Source: Gemmatimonadota bacterium (lineage in GTDB: Bacteria; Gemmatimonadota; Gemmatimonadetes; Gemmatimonadales; Gemmatimonadaceae). From it: a DNA stretch of 6,852 nt. Below are positions 6,034 through 6,852 of this stretch, piece after piece. Each line of letters begins with the position of its first letter. Within the stretch, counting starts at the first letter, position 1. Position numbers and translations under genes: made by a program. Below the pieces are notes generated by a model. That model saw nothing but the letters and a program-made list of their open reading frames with translations, was not told where the DNA came from and ran no database searches. The stretch lies in assembly GCA_028287205.1 (NCBI GenBank), contig JAQBQC010000161.1:1-6852 (forward strand), given 5' to 3'.

Positions 6034-6852
6034 GTGCAGCTCTCATCCGCGAATCGGATCGCCATCGCTTTGCTCGCGATCGGCATCGTCTCGCTCACAC
6101 CGCGCGCGGTACGTGCACAGCAAGTCGACAGCGTCGCGCGCGACTCCCTCGCCAGACGCGACAGCGTGTTGCGTGCCGCCGCTGCGCGTCGTGACAGCGT
6201 TCACGTGCTCGCCCCGGTCGAGGTGCAGGCGTCGATCGCGCCGGTTGCGGGTCCGACGATCGGGTCCGGCATTCCCGCGCGGATCACCACGCTGTCGGGA
6301 CACGAGATCGATGAGTGGGAGCCTCGCATTCTTCCGGACGTGCTCGGAACGATGGCGGGCGTCTCCGTCTACGACGATCTCGGATCGCAGTACAAGCTCA
6401 ACGTGAGCTATCGCGGCTTCAACTCGGGACCAACCGTTGGACTGCCGCCGGGGATCACCGTCTTTCTCGATGGCGTGCGACAGAACGAGGCCGACGCGCA
6501 GGAGGTCGATTTCGATCTGCTTCCGATGGAGCACGTCAAGCGCGTGGAGCTGTTGAGCGGAACGGCATCGCTGCTCGGACCCAACTCGCTTGGCGGCGCG
6601 ATCAATCTCGTGACCGATCGCGGCGAAGGGCCGCCGCACGGAGAGCTGGAGCTGAGCGGCGGATCGTTCGGACAGGCGGGAGTGGAGGGAACGGTCGAAG
6701 GTAAATCCAACACTGGATGGGATTACTATCTGGGCGGCGGGTACGAGCGAGAGGACGGTTGGCGCGCCGGAACCTCGGGGCGCAACTTCAACGGCTTTCT
6801 GAACCTCGGCCACTTCGGCGTGGAGCGCGGGCTCGGCGTGCAGGCCTCCGCG
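6034..6852 (+). CDS. TonB-dependent outer-membrane receptor (partial, 3' end outside window)
   Basis: 273 residues are visible and the frame is open to the right edge. The start is GTG 6034, because it is followed by a good signal peptide (1-28/29) with core IAIALLAIGIVSL and a VRAQ cleavage region; Shine-Dalgarno support is poor. The mature N-terminus is a short Arg-Asp-Ser-rich stretch (30-56), then HVLAPVEV (57-64), a likely TonB box. The plug domain (about 83-195) shows DVLGTMAGVSVYD (102-114), the SYRGF strand (125-129), FLDGVRQNEAD (144-154), the HVKRVELLSGTASLLGPNSL stretch (167-186) and GGAINLVT (187-194). The first barrel strands follow (ELELSGGSFGQAGVEG; WDYYLGGGYERE). Only about 50 residues separate the signal peptide from the plug, so there is no secretin/TonB short N-terminal signalling domain. 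The substrate is unknown; siderophore or another metal chelate is the usual guess for this context. It is cotranscribed with the sigma/anti-sigma pair (30-bp gap). Confidence 0.93.
   Translation, partial: MQLSSANRIAIALLAIGIVSLTPRAVRAQQVDSVARDSLARRDSVLRAAAARRDSVHVLAPVEVQASIAPVAGPTIGSGIPARITTLSGHEIDEWEPRILPDVLGTMAGVSVYDDLGSQYKLNVSYRGFNSGPTVGLPPGITVFLDGVRQNEADAQEVDFDLLPMEHVKRVELLSGTASLLGPNSLGGAINLVTDRGEGPPHGELELSGGSFGQAGVEGTVEGKSNTGWDYYLGGGYEREDGWRAGTSGRNFNGFLNLGHFGVERGLGVQASA
6127..6200 (+). repeat. 33-bp periodic repeat encoding an 11-residue DSVxRxxxARR motif
   Basis: GACAGCGT occurs at 6127-6134, 6160-6167 and 6193-6200, exactly 33 bp apart. In protein this is an 11-residue repeat in the receptor's mature N-terminus: DSVARDSLARR (32-42), DSVLRAAAARR (43-53), and DSV (54-56) leading directly into the presumed TonB box. 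The alternating charge suggests a short helix. Its function is unknown. Confidence 0.5.

Overview
The window is GC-rich bacterial chromosome (about two thirds G+C by eye). It comes from an organism with an outer membrane, because it encodes a TonB-dependent outer-membrane receptor, a lipoprotein and exported proteins. The base composition, the Arg-Asp-Ser-rich start of the mature receptor and the gene mix fit Gemmatimonadota, but this is an impression, not a phylogenetic result. I see no rRNA, tRNA, CRISPR array, insertion sequence or phage gene. The window reads as ordinary chromosomal sequence.

Layout, left to right. (1) The last 35 codons of a membrane protein run off the left edge (+ strand) and converge on a seven-helix Bax-inhibitor-1-like membrane protein (- strand). 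A small hairpin lies over their facing ends. (2) After a 126-bp divergent spacer come a small exported protein of unknown function (+), an AT-richer 103-bp spacer with two near-identical direct repeats 22 bp apart, and a group II PLP-dependent decarboxylase (+). (3) The decarboxylase converges, with a 16-bp gap and a strong hairpin, on a - strand two-gene unit. That unit is a putative lipoprotein whose 3' end overlaps the start of an erythromycin-esterase-family hydrolase by 25 bp. (4) A 308-bp divergent spacer with no convincing gene separates that unit from a + strand operon: an ECF sigma factor, an overlapping zinc-finger anti-sigma factor with one membrane helix, and, 30 bp further on, a TonB-dependent receptor that runs off the right edge.

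How the genes work together. The only clear functional system is the last operon. The sigma factor is probably held at the membrane by its anti-sigma partner (HxxxCxxC motif) and would direct RNA polymerase to its own operon, and so to the receptor gene and possibly others. The arrangement resembles FecI-FecR-FecA-type surface signalling. It differs in two ways: the anti-sigma is of the zinc-finger type rather than FecR-like, and the receptor lacks the N-terminal signalling domain that FecA-type transducers carry. The anti-sigma's outer domain has a vicinal Cys pair in an acidic patch and an EF-hand-like calcium loop, which makes it the most interesting part of the window. The decarboxylase and esterase-family enzyme look catalytically intact, but their substrates cannot be read from the sequence.
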